Origin: CAVQHY01 sp963712465
GTDB lineage: Bacteria; Actinomycetota; Thermoleophilia; Gaiellales; Gaiellaceae
Assembly (NCBI GenBank): GCA_963712465.1
Contig: CAVQHY010000011.1
Span: 1-64,000, forward strand
DNA length: 64,000 nucleotides
Direction: 5' to 3'
Below, in pieces: positions 33,912 to 42,351 of the stretch. The notes under the pieces are model-generated. The model made no database searches, was not told the origin of the DNA, and worked only from the letters and a program-made list of their open reading frames with translations. The stretch's first letter is position 1. Every line of letters begins with the position of its first letter. A program made the translations under genes and the position numbers.

Positions 33912-35692
33912 GAGCAGGAGAAGCCGTCGACGAGCACCTGGGCGTTGTGGCGCATCATCTCCAGGTACGTCGCCGCGCCCGAGCCCTCGGGCCCGAGCGT
34001 GTCGCCGAAGAGGTCCGGGCGGACCGTCGCGCCCGACTCGGCGGCGATCTGCTCGATCAGCTTCGGGTCGACCGAGCGCTCGGAGAACACCGAGCAGACT
34101 CCCTCGGCACGGATCGTCTCGACGAGCTCGGCAAGCTCCTTCGCGTTCGGCTCGGCGGCGGTCGAGGTCGAGGGGATCGCCGCGCCGACGACCGTGATCC
34201 CGTAGCGGTCTGCAAGATAGCCGAAGGCGTCGTGGTCGGTTACCAGCTTCCGCTCGCCGGTGGGCACCGAGTCGAAGTCGGTCTTCAACTCCGCGTCGAG
34301 AGCCTCGATCTGAGCGACGTAGGCGTCGGCGTTCGCCGCGTAGGCCTCGGCGTTCGCAGGGTCGGCGGCGGCAAGCGTCTGCTCGATCGTGTTCACCGCC
34401 TCGATCGCGAGCGTCGGATCGTGCCAGAAGTGCGGGTCGAGCTCCTCCCCCTCGTTCAGCGCGCCCGGCTTCAGCTTCTCGGTCGGCGCGACCTCGACGA
34501 GCTCGGCGCCGCCGCCCGCGTTCTCGACGAGCCCGTCGATCCACTCGTCGAGGCCGGCGCCGCTTGCGAGGGCGACGTCTGCGCTTGCCACGGCGTCGGC
34601 ATCGGACGGCGTCGGCTCGAACTCGTGGGGATCGACGAGTGGCTTCAGGAGCTGTGTTACCTCGATGTGATCGCCGCCGACGGCGCGGGCCCAGTCCGCG
34701 ACCTGGCCGGTCGTCGCGACGACCTTCACCGGTTGCGCCGCCGGAGCCTCCCCCGTCAGCGCCGCCGTCTCGGCCGGTGTAGGCGTAGGGGCTGCGCCAT
34801 CTGACTCGGATCCGCCGCAGCCGGCGAAAGCGAGCGCCACGACAGCCACGCTCCCGGCGAGCGCCACACCGCGTCTACCGCCGTCGGTGATCGACCGGGT
34901 GACGAACGCGGCAGCGAAGACGGTCGCCGACACGGCGGCGACGGTCGCGCCCGGCGGCGCGTCGAGGTGGAAGGCCAGCCAGAGACCCGCTGTCCCGACC
35001 GCGAGCGCCAGTGCGATCGACGAGACGACCAGCGGCACGAGCCGGCGTGTGAAGAGCCGCATCGTCGCCGCCGGCACGAGCAGAAACGTCGCAGCGAGCA
35101 GGCTGCCGACGGCATCCACCGTGGCCACGACGGCAAGCGCGAGGAGCCCGAAGAGCGCAAGGTCGAGCAAGCCCGGCCTGAAGCCGAGCGTGCGAGCGTT
35201 CTCGCGGTCGAACGCGACCACGAGCCACCCGCGGCCGAGCACGAGCACCGCCACGGTCACCAGGGCGGCAACCGCTCCCGAGCGCGCAAGGTCTGCATCG
35301 ACGACGCCGAGGAGCGAGCCGAAGAGCAGCGTGTCCACCCTGGCGCTCGCGCTGACGAGATCGGAGACGAGCAACGAGCCGAGCGCGAGCGCTCCGGCGA
35401 GGATGAGTCCGGTCGCAGCCGCCGCGTCGATGTCCCGGCGAAGCTGCAAGAGCGCGAGCAGGACGGCCATCACGGCGGCCGCCGCGAGACCGCCGAGGAA
35501 GACGCTCGCCCCGAGCGCGAGCGCGATCACCGCGCCGGGAAACGTGCCGACCCCGAGCGCATGGGTCGCGAACGCGAGCCGGCGCAGGACGACGAAGGTG
35601 CCAAGGGCACCGGCCGGGATGGCGAGCAGGGCGAGCTCGAACCAGGCGCGCTGCATGTACACGGGCTGGAACGGGTCGACGAGAGCGTTCAC
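33908..35692 (-). CDS. Zn/Mn ABC permease fused to its ZnuA-like substrate-binding lipoprotein
   Basis: A single 594-residue frame. Residues about 1-270 form a metal-type permease (LVDPFQPVYMQRAWFELALLA; DTLLFGSLLGV). Residues 276-292 form a lipoprotein signal (LAGSVAVVALAFAGC, lipobox Cys292). Residues 293 to the end form a cluster A-1 metal-binding protein with ligand motifs VDPHEFEPTPSD, LDPHFWHDP, TDHDAFGYL and SERSVDPK. These are normally two proteins. The frame has no stop between them, but an in-frame GTG at 34867 precedes the lipoprotein signal, so both a fusion and a separate lipoprotein could be made. It is divergent from a Fur-family regulator across a palindrome, consistent with zinc-controlled expression. 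Confidence 0.85.
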   Translation of the reverse strand: MNALVDPFQPVYMQRAWFELALLAIPAGALGTFVVLRRLAFATHALGVGTFPGAVIALALGASVFLGGLAAAAVMAVLLALLQLRRDIDAAAATGLILAGALALGSLLVSDLVSASARVDTLLFGSLLGVVDADLARSGAVAALVTVAVLVLGRGWLVVAFDRENARTLGFRPGLLDLALFGLLALAVVATVDAVGSLLAATFLLVPAATMRLFTRRLVPLVVSSIALALAVGTAGLWLAFHLDAPPGATVAAVSATVFAAAFVTRSITDGGRRGVALAGSVAVVALAFAGCGGSESDGAAPTPTPAETAALTGEAPAAQPVKVVATTGQVADWARAVGGDHIEVTQLLKPLVDPHEFEPTPSDADAVASADVALASGAGLDEWIDGLVENAGGGAELVEVAPTEKLKPGALNEGEELDPHFWHDPTLAIEAVNTIEQTLAAADPANAEAYAANADAYVAQIEALDAELKTDFDSVPTGERKLVTDHDAFGYLADRYGITVVGAAIPSTSTAAEPNAKELAELVETIRAEGVCSVFSERSVDPKLIEQIAAESGATVRPDLFGDTLGPEGSGAATYLEMMRHNAQVLVDGFSCS

Positions 35693-35709
35693 CGCGCACA
35701 ACCTAGCAG

Positions 35710-35732
35710 ATAATGGGAACAGTTCTTGTTAT
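35710..35732. promoter_or_regulatory. Candidate Fur/Zur operator
   Basis: ATAATGGGAAC-A-GTTCTTGTTAT, an AT-rich imperfect palindrome (8 of 11 arm positions pair) in the 60-base gap between the metal-uptake operon and the divergent Fur-family gene. Size and setting match a Zur or Fur box, and the location allows control of both directions. Confidence 0.6.
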
Positions 35733-35752
35733 TACTTAGCTATCATCACGTC

Positions 35753-36229
35753 GTGAGCGCGACCGACCAGTCCTGGGCCGAGCACGCCGCCGCCGAGCTC
35801 ACGCGGGCGGGATACCGATCCGGTGGGGCGCGAACGGCCGTCGTCGAGCTCCTGTCCCGCCAGGACTGCTGCCTCACCGCCCAGGAGATCTTCGACGAGC
35901 TCCGGAGCTCGGGGCGTCGCGTCGGAATCGCGAGCGTCTACCGCGTCCTCGACCTGCTCACGACGACGAAGCTCGTGCAGCGCATCGACATCGGCGGCGG
36001 CGTCGCCCGCTACGAGCCCGCCCACGCGGACGGCGAGCACCACCATCACCTCGTCTGCGAGGACTGCGGCAAGGTCGTCGCCTTCGAGAACGAGGGCCTC
36101 GAGGACGCGCTCGACCGCCTGGCCGGTGAGCTCGGGTACGTCGTCGACGCGCACGACGTCGTTCTGCGTGGCGCGTGCCGGGACTGCGCCGACCGCTCGC
36201 GCCCGCGAACGGTCGCGGCGCGTCACTGA
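35753..36229 (+). CDS. Fur-family metalloregulator, probably Zur
   Basis: 158-residue repressor. The N-terminal winged helix reads AGYRSGGARTAVVELLSRQ, AQEIFDELRSSGRRVGIASV and YRVLDLLTTTKLVQRID. The C-terminal metal domain has HADGEHHHHLVCEDCGKVV and a second CxxC in LRGACRDCADR, i.e. the structural zinc site plus a His-rich sensory site. Location next to a zinc-type importer points to Zur, although Fur cannot be excluded from sequence alone. GTG 35753 is used; an upstream frame would overlap the operator. Confidence 0.9.
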   Translation: MSATDQSWAEHAAAELTRAGYRSGGARTAVVELLSRQDCCLTAQEIFDELRSSGRRVGIASVYRVLDLLTTTKLVQRIDIGGGVARYEPAHADGEHHHHLVCEDCGKVVAFENEGLEDALDRLAGELGYVVDAHDVVLRGACRDCADRSRPRTVAARH

Positions 36230-36563
36230 GAGCTCGTTTTTCAGCCGGGCCGCCGCGACCGACCCAGACTCCAGCGAGCGTCGCGGAGGTCCGGCAGGCG
36301 ACGTCGAGGGTGTGACGAGCGTGCCCTTGTGTTGCATCACTCCGAGTTGTGAGGCGCTTCAGAGGAGGGAACGGGTTGCGAGTGATGCAACACAAGGGCA
36401 GGTTCGTGCGTGCACGCGCGACGGGCAGAGGGAGCCCGAGGATCCTGGTAATCGCGGCTGGCGGTGGAGGCCGTCGCGGCGGGCCGCGTCGTCGATCGGG
36501 CGGTTGCCAAGGCACGTGGCGAGGGTGGCCGGTGTACGCTGGCGCTCCGAAGGGCCGAACGAC
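36230..36563. other. Intergenic region without a recognisable gene
   Basis: A 334-base gap between the Fur-family gene and the glutamate dehydrogenase gene. Its only notable content is a 79-bp unit bounded by 21-bp perfect inverted repeats (described separately). No open frame with protein-like content was found; short frames here are rich in Arg and Gly and match nothing I know. The promoter of the dehydrogenase should lie in its last 150 bases. Confidence 0.7.
36322..36400. repeat. 79-bp unit with perfect 21-bp inverted ends
   Basis: The arm at 36322-36342 (starts TGCCCTTGTGTTGCATCACT) is exactly complementary to 36380-36400, around a 37-base spacer. It could be a miniature inverted-repeat element, a strong cruciform or a bidirectional terminator after the Fur-family gene. 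No clear flanking target duplication was seen. Confidence 0.75.
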
Positions 36564-39500
36564 GTGAGCGCGACCGGCGGAGCGACCACAGCGCACCACC
36601 CGCTGCTCCAGGAGCTCCTGGCGCGGATCGCCGAACGCGCCCACCCCGAGCAGGTCGCGTGCGTGTCCGCGTTCGCGCGTCTCTACGCGCGGCGGCTCCC
36701 CGCGGACGTCGCCGTCGTCGTGGACGTCGAGGAGCTCTTCGGCCAGGTGATGGGAGCGTACGAGCTCGCGAACGGCCGCGGAACAGCGCCGGTCGCCGTG
36801 CGCGCTTTCAACCCGACACTTGCGGGCGACGGTTACGCAGCGGCGGGCTCCGTGGTCGAGACCAGCACCGAGGACTCTCCGTTTCTCGTCGACTCGGTCA
36901 CGGAAGAGCTGCAGTCCCGCGGCCTGGCGATCCGCACCCTCCTTCATCCGGTCATCGGCGTCGAACGTGGGGCCGACGGGAGGATCAAGAGCGTTACGAG
37001 CGCGAGCGAGGCGACCACCCGCGAGTCCGTGATGCACTTCGAGGTCGATCGCCGCCTCGAGCGAGCGGAGCTCGACGACGTGCAGGAGGCGGTGCTGCGC
37101 ATTCTCTCCGACGTCCGCCGGGCCGTCCGCGACTTCGACGCGATGCGGGAGCGGGTCGGCCGTCTGGTCGAGGCGGCCCGCTCTGCCGCGTATCGCTACG
37201 ACCCGGACGAGATCGGCGAGACGATCGCCTTTCTCGAGTGGCTTCTCCAGGACAACTTCGTCTTCCTCGGCTACCGGGAGTACGACCTCGTCGACACTCC
37301 CGACGGCCCCGCGCTCGCCGTCGCGCCCGACTCGGGGCTCGGAATCCTGTTCGACACGCTGACCTCCACGTACGCCAAGCCCGTCCCGCTCGCGACTCTC
37401 GAGACCGGCCTCAGGGAGCGCGTAGAGGGCGGCGACCTGCTGATCGTCTCGAAGACGAACAGCGCCTCTCGCGTCCATCGCCGCGCGCGCATGGACTACA
37501 TCGGAGTCAAGCGAATCGCGGCCAGCGGAGCGGTCGTGGGCGAGCTGCGCCTGCTCGGCCTGTTCACATCGAAGGCGTACATGCAACCCGCGGGACAGAT
37601 CCCGCTGCTGCGCCGCAAGCTCCAGCAGATCCTCGCCGCCGAGGAGCTCTTCCCCGGCTCGCACGATTACAAGACGGCGATCGCCATGGTCGAGAGCTTC
37701 CCGCTCGACGAGCTCTTCGCCGCGTCGACCGAGGAGCTTCGCCACCAGGTATCGGGACTGCTCGAGCTCCAGGAGCAGGAACGGGTGCGCCTGTTCGAGC
37801 GGCGCGACGTGTACGAGCGGAGCGTGTCCCTGACGGTTGCCCTTCCCCGCGACCGCTTCAACGCCCCGCTCCGCCAGAAGCTGCAGGCGCTCTTCATGGA
37901 GCGCTTTCACGGCGAGAGCGTCGACTACCACCTCGCGCTCGGCGAGAGCGACCCGGCGCTCATCCATTTCACGATCCAGGTCGACGGCCACATCCCCGAC
38001 GTCAGCTTCGCCGAGCTCGAGCAGGAGGTCGTCGGTCTCACGCGCACCTGGGACGACCGGCTGCGCGAGCGGCTCGTGGCCCTCCACGGTACGAGCGATG
38101 GGCGGGCGCTCGCCAAGAAGTGGTCGCCCCGGTTCCCGGACTACTACAAGTCGTCGACGGACATCTACCTCGCCGTGCTCGACATCGACGAGTTCGAGCG
38201 AGTCGAAGCGGGCGAGCCCTTCGTCGTCGGCCTGCAGAACGAGCGGGGCAAGGCCGAGAGCCTCACGCGCGTGGGTCTCTACAAGAGCGGCGGCAGGGTG
38301 CAGCTCTCGGACTTCATGCCGATCCTCGAGGCGCTCGGCCTCACGGTTGTCGAGGAGGTGCCGACCCGGCTGGACGGCGCCGACGGCGAGCTCTTCCTCC
38401 ACGACTTCGGCGTGCTCGGGTCCGACGGGAAGCCGCTCGACGTCTCGGCGTCGGGCGAGCGCGTCGCGGCGGCGATCTCGGCCGCCTGGCAAGGCGACGC
38501 CGAGGTCGACTCGCTCGACCGCCTCGTCGTGCTCGCCGGGCTCGACTGGCGCCAGGTGGCGGTCCTGCGCGCGTACCGCAAGTACCGCCAGCGCGTCACG
38601 CCCGCCTTTACCGAGGAGTACTCCAACGAGGCGTTCGCGCAGAACCCGCACATCGCGGCGAAGCTCGTGCGCCTGTTCGAGCTACGCCTCGACCCGGGGC
38701 AGACGCCCGACCCGGCCGCGGAGACGAGTCTGACCCAGGAGATCCTCTCCGATCTCGACGCCGTCGCCTCGCTCGACCAGGATCGGATCCTGCGCGGCTT
38801 CCTCGGAACGATCGGAGCGACGGTGCGCACCAGTGCGTTCAGTCCGGCTCGCAGGTCGCTCGCCCTCAAGCTTCGCTCCGCCGCAGTTCCGGACATGCCC
38901 AACCCGACGCCTCTGTACGAGATCTTCGTGTACTCGCCCGCGATGGAGGGCATCCATCTCCGCGCCGGCAAGGTCGCCCGCGGTGGCATCCGCTGGTCCG
39001 ACCGGATGGAGGACTACCGCACGGAGATCCTCGGCCTGATGAAGGCACAGACGACGAAGAACGCCGTCATCGTCCCGACCGGCTCGAAGGGTGGCTTCGT
39101 GCTCAAGCGGCCGCCGAAGGAGCCAGACGCTCTGCGCGAGGAGGTGCGGGCGCAGTACGTGACGCTCATGCGCGGGCTGCTCGACCTGACCGACAACCGC
39201 CAGGGCGACGAGATCGTGCACCCCGACGGCATACGCGTGCTCGACGAGGACGACCCGTACCTCGTCGTCGCGGCCGACAAGGGCACGGGTGCGTTCTCCG
39301 ACACAGCGAACGCGGTCTCGGAGGAATTCGGCTTCTGGCTCGGGGACGCGTTCGCATCCGGAGGCTCGGCCGGCTACGACCACAAGAAGCTCGCGATCAC
39401 CGCGCGCGGCGTGTGGGAATCGGTCAAGCGTCACTTCCGCGAGCTCGGCAAGGACCTGACCGGTGAGCCGTTCACGGTCGTCGGCATCGGCGACATGTCG

Positions 39501-41360
39501 GGCGACGTGTTCGGCAACGGCATGCTGCTCTCGGAACAGATCCGCCTGGTCGCCGCGTTCGACCACCGGCACGTCTTCATCGACCCGAGCCCCGACGCGG
39601 CGGCCGCGTTCGCCGAGCGGAAGCGGCTGTTCGAGCTCCCCCGTTCGTCGTGGGACGACTACGACCGGGCCGCGATCTCCGCCGGCGGCGGCATCTGGCC
39701 GCGGACCGCCAAGAGCATCGCCCTCATGCCCGAGGCGCGGCTCGCACTGGGCGTGGAGGCCGAGTCGCCGACGCCGAACGAGGTGATCCAGGCGATTCTC
39801 CGCGCGCCGGTCGATCTACTCTGGAACGGCGGCATCGGGACGTACGTGAAGGCGGCTGAGGAGACGAGCGCCGACGTCGGCGACCGTACGAACGACGCAC
39901 TGCGGATCGACGGGAGCCAGGTGCGAGCGAAGGTCGTAGGCGAGGGCGGCAACCTCGGCTTCACGCAGCGGGGGCGGATCGAGTACACGCTCGCGGGCGG
40001 CCGCATCAACACGGACTTCATCGACAACTCGGCCGGGGTCGATTGCTCCGACCACGAGGTGAACCTGAAGATCCTGCTGGGCCTCGCAGTCGCGCGCGGC
40101 GGCCTGACGACGAGACAGCGCGACGAGCTCCTGGCCGAGGTCGCCGAGGACGTGACGGCGCACGTTCTGTACGACAACTACCTCCAGGCACAGATCCTCT
40201 CTCAGGAGGTCTCGCGCTCAGCTGCCCGGATCGACGACTTCGAGGATCTGATGGTCGATCTGGAGGCCGTTGGCGAGCTCGACCGGGCGGTCGAGTTCCT
40301 CCCGTCGCAGGACGAGATGACCGAGCGGGCGAAGACGGGGGCGGGCATGCCTCGGCCCGAGCTCTGCGTTCTGCTCGCGTACGCGAAGCTCTCGCTCACC
40401 CGCGACCTGCTCGACTCCTCGCTCCCGGACGACCCGTACCTCGAGCACGACCTGCGCCGGTACTTTCCGCCGAGGATCGTCGAGCGGTTCGGCGACCTGC
40501 TCGCCGAGCATCCATTGAGACGCGAGATCGTCGCGACGATCGTCGCCAACGACGTCGTCAACTCGGAGGGCATCACGTTCCTCTCGCGCACGGCCCGCGA
40601 GACCGGGGCCGAGCCGGCGGAGATCGCGCGCGCCTACCGGATCGCCCGCGAGGCCACGGGGGCGGTGGAGCGCTGGGAAGCCGTCGAGCAGCTCGACGGG
40701 AAGATCGACCCGCTGCTCCAGGACGAGCTCATGACCGGCGTCGACTGGCTCGTCGAGCGAACCTCGCGCTGGTATCTGCGCGCCGCTCCCGGAGTCGGCC
40801 TCGCCGAGACGATCGAGATCGCGAAGGCCGGCTTCGCCGAGCTCTCGGACAGGCTGGCCGAGGTCGGGTCGGAGGCATACCGGGAGGAGCGCGTCGCGGA
40901 CGCGGCGAAGCTCGAGACGCAGGGGGTGCCGACGGAGGTTGCGCGGAGGCACGCCTTCCAGCCGGAGCTCGTGCACGCCCCCGACGTGATCGCGGTGGCG
41001 CACGAGCACGCGGTCGGCGTCAGCGAGGTCGCGAGGGCGTTCCTGCGGGTCGGCGAGGAGCTGTCGATCGACTCGCTCGAGCGCCGGCTGGACGACGTCG
41101 CCGCCCGCAGCCGCTGGGAGCGCTGGGCGCTGAACGCGATCGAGGACGACCTGTACCTCGTCCGCCGCGACGCGGTCGAGCGGGCGCTGGCGACGGCGGC
41201 CGATCACGACGTCCAGGCCGCGGTGGACGGCTATCTGGCGGCTCGGCGAGGCCCGATCGAGCGCTCACGCCGGCTCGTTCGTCAGCTCGCCGGCCAGGGC
41301 AAGGACGACCTCGCCGTCCTCACGGTGGCGGTACGCCAGATCCGCGCCGCGCTCGGGTAA
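36564..41360 (+). CDS. Large NAD-specific glutamate dehydrogenase
   Basis: 1,598-residue enzyme of the 180-kDa class, converting glutamate plus NAD to 2-oxoglutarate, ammonia and NADH, a catabolic route. The N-terminal 700 residues are regulatory ACT-like segments (LVDSVTEELQSRGLAIRTLLHPVIGV region). The catalytic part lies near the middle: KVARGGIRWSDR, DYRTEILGLMKAQTTKNAVIVPTGSKGG with the catalytic Lys region, then VGIGDMSGDVFGNGMLLS of the NAD-binding domain. The C-terminal 400 residues are helical. Length is typical of actinobacterial members. GTG start chosen before the conserved helix HPLLQELLARIAERA. The dioxygenase gene follows after two bases. Confidence 0.93.
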   Translation: MSATGGATTAHHPLLQELLARIAERAHPEQVACVSAFARLYARRLPADVAVVVDVEELFGQVMGAYELANGRGTAPVAVRAFNPTLAGDGYAAAGSVVETSTEDSPFLVDSVTEELQSRGLAIRTLLHPVIGVERGADGRIKSVTSASEATTRESVMHFEVDRRLERAELDDVQEAVLRILSDVRRAVRDFDAMRERVGRLVEAARSAAYRYDPDEIGETIAFLEWLLQDNFVFLGYREYDLVDTPDGPALAVAPDSGLGILFDTLTSTYAKPVPLATLETGLRERVEGGDLLIVSKTNSASRVHRRARMDYIGVKRIAASGAVVGELRLLGLFTSKAYMQPAGQIPLLRRKLQQILAAEELFPGSHDYKTAIAMVESFPLDELFAASTEELRHQVSGLLELQEQERVRLFERRDVYERSVSLTVALPRDRFNAPLRQKLQALFMERFHGESVDYHLALGESDPALIHFTIQVDGHIPDVSFAELEQEVVGLTRTWDDRLRERLVALHGTSDGRALAKKWSPRFPDYYKSSTDIYLAVLDIDEFERVEAGEPFVVGLQNERGKAESLTRVGLYKSGGRVQLSDFMPILEALGLTVVEEVPTRLDGADGELFLHDFGVLGSDGKPLDVSASGERVAAAISAAWQGDAEVDSLDRLVVLAGLDWRQVAVLRAYRKYRQRVTPAFTEEYSNEAFAQNPHIAAKLVRLFELRLDPGQTPDPAAETSLTQEILSDLDAVASLDQDRILRGFLGTIGATVRTSAFSPARRSLALKLRSAAVPDMPNPTPLYEIFVYSPAMEGIHLRAGKVARGGIRWSDRMEDYRTEILGLMKAQTTKNAVIVPTGSKGGFVLKRPPKEPDALREEVRAQYVTLMRGLLDLTDNRQGDEIVHPDGIRVLDEDDPYLVVAADKGTGAFSDTANAVSEEFGFWLGDAFASGGSAGYDHKKLAITARGVWESVKRHFRELGKDLTGEPFTVVGIGDMSGDVFGNGMLLSEQIRLVAAFDHRHVFIDPSPDAAAAFAERKRLFELPRSSWDDYDRAAISAGGGIWPRTAKSIALMPEARLALGVEAESPTPNEVIQAILRAPVDLLWNGGIGTYVKAAEETSADVGDRTNDALRIDGSQVRAKVVGEGGNLGFTQRGRIEYTLAGGRINTDFIDNSAGVDCSDHEVNLKILLGLAVARGGLTTRQRDELLAEVAEDVTAHVLYDNYLQAQILSQEVSRSAARIDDFEDLMVDLEAVGELDRAVEFLPSQDEMTERAKTGAGMPRPELCVLLAYAKLSLTRDLLDSSLPDDPYLEHDLRRYFPPRIVERFGDLLAEHPLRREIVATIVANDVVNSEGITFLSRTARETGAEPAEIARAYRIAREATGAVERWEAVEQLDGKIDPLLQDELMTGVDWLVERTSRWYLRAAPGVGLAETIEIAKAGFAELSDRLAEVGSEAYREERVADAAKLETQGVPTEVARRHAFQPELVHAPDVIAVAHEHAVGVSEVARAFLRVGEELSIDSLERRLDDVAARSRWERWALNAIEDDLYLVRRDAVERALATAADHDVQAAVDGYLAARRGPIERSRRLVRQLAGQGKDDLAVLTVAVRQIRAALG

Positions 41361-41362
41361 CG

Positions 41363-42124
41363 ATGGACGACGAGCGCCTCACCGAGATCGTCGCGAGCGC
41401 GAACGCGAAGCTGCGCGAGCTGATCGCGGAGCTCGACATCACCATGGACGAGTGGCTCGCCGCGCTCGCGTACCTGACCCGCGTCGGAAAGCACGACGAA
41501 TTCATCCTCCTGTCCGACGTGAACGGCCTCTCGGTCTTCGTCGACGAGAGAACCCACCACGGCGCCGACGGTACGACGCCCTCGAACGTCGTCGGGCCAT
41601 TCTGGCTCCCGGATGCGCCACTCCTCGACTCCCCGGCGACCATCTGTCGCGAGGACGAGCCCGGCGAGCCGCTGGTCGTCTGCGGCGTTGTGCGCTCGAT
41701 CGACGGAACCCCCCTCCACGGCGCGATCGTCGACGTCTGGCAGACCAGCGCCACGGGGCTGTACGAGAACGAGGATCCGTCGCAGCCCGAGCTGAACCTG
41801 CGCGGTCGGGTGCGAGTTGCGGCGGACGGCTCCTACTCGATCCGAACGGTGCGGCCCGTCTCGTACGAGGTCCCGACAGCCGGGCCGGTGGGCGACCTCC
41901 TCGGTGCGCTCGGCCGTCACGCCTGGCGGCCGGCTCACGTCCACTTCAAGTGCGAGGCTCCCGGCTACCGGCCGCTCACGACGATGGCGTTCATCGCCGG
42001 CGACCCCTGGCTGGACGACGATACGATCGGCGCAGTGAAGAGCTCGCTCGTGATCGAAGTCGCCCCCGGAGACGATGGAATCGGCCGGGCGACCTTCGAC
42101 ATCGTGCTGGCACCTGTCGCCTAG
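41363..42124 (+). CDS. Intradiol ring-cleavage dioxygenase (hydroxyquinol/catechol 1,2-dioxygenase type)
   Basis: 253-residue non-heme Fe(III) enzyme cleaving catechol-type rings between the hydroxyls. The N-terminal dimerisation helices start with ERLTEIVASANAKLRELI. The four iron ligands are visible: Tyr134 (TGLYENED), Tyr168 (PVSYEVP), His192 and His194 (RPAHVHFKCEAPGYRPL). The long N-terminal domain and the HTTPSNVVGPFW-like segment favour the hydroxyquinol or chlorocatechol subgroup. Unusually, it is placed two bases after the glutamate dehydrogenase gene with no other aromatic-pathway gene adjacent. Confidence 0.9.
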   Translation: MDDERLTEIVASANAKLRELIAELDITMDEWLAALAYLTRVGKHDEFILLSDVNGLSVFVDERTHHGADGTTPSNVVGPFWLPDAPLLDSPATICREDEPGEPLVVCGVVRSIDGTPLHGAIVDVWQTSATGLYENEDPSQPELNLRGRVRVAADGSYSIRTVRPVSYEVPTAGPVGDLLGALGRHAWRPAHVHFKCEAPGYRPLTTMAFIAGDPWLDDDTIGAVKSSLVIEVAPGDDGIGRATFDIVLAPVA

Positions 42125-42141
42125 CCTGCGTCCGAGCCGGG

Positions 42142-42321
42142 TCAGGCCGCCCGCGGCTTGCGCCGATCGATCGCGCGGCCCTCGACGAGGTCGCGGCGGA
42201 GCGGGGCGGCGACGGCGCGGCAGTCGTGACAGCGAAGCGATGCCACGTGCTGGAGCGTGGCGGCGATCACGCGGCCGCACGCCAGGCACACCGAGGGAGC
42301 GATGGACACGATCACCGTCAT
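42142..42321 (-). CDS. Tiny zinc-ribbon protein downstream of the PAS kinase
   Basis: 59-residue frame (MTVIVSIAPSVCLACGRVI...) with two CxxC knuckles, CLACG at 12-16 and CHDC near residue 32, spaced as in a rubredoxin-like zinc ribbon. The C-terminus is rich in Arg (RAIDRRKPRAA), which suggests nucleic-acid contact. It starts 30 bases after the stop of the sensor kinase on the same strand. It has no obvious family match that I can name. The paired cysteines and operon position argue for a real gene; its short length explains why it is easily overlooked. Confidence 0.6.
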   Translation of the reverse strand: MTVIVSIAPSVCLACGRVIAATLQHVASLRCHDCRAVAAPLRRDLVEGRAIDRRKPRAA

Positions 42322-42351
42322 TCTGCGAGCGCAATCGGATGCCTCCCTGGC

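Noticed and set aside
35726..35752. Extended start of the Fur-family gene
   Set aside because: Would translate the operator-like palindrome; the family N-terminus begins after GTG 35753.
35958..38651. Minus-strand frame of nearly 900 codons opposite the glutamate dehydrogenase
   Set aside because: Antisense shadow of a strongly conserved enzyme; no domain seen.
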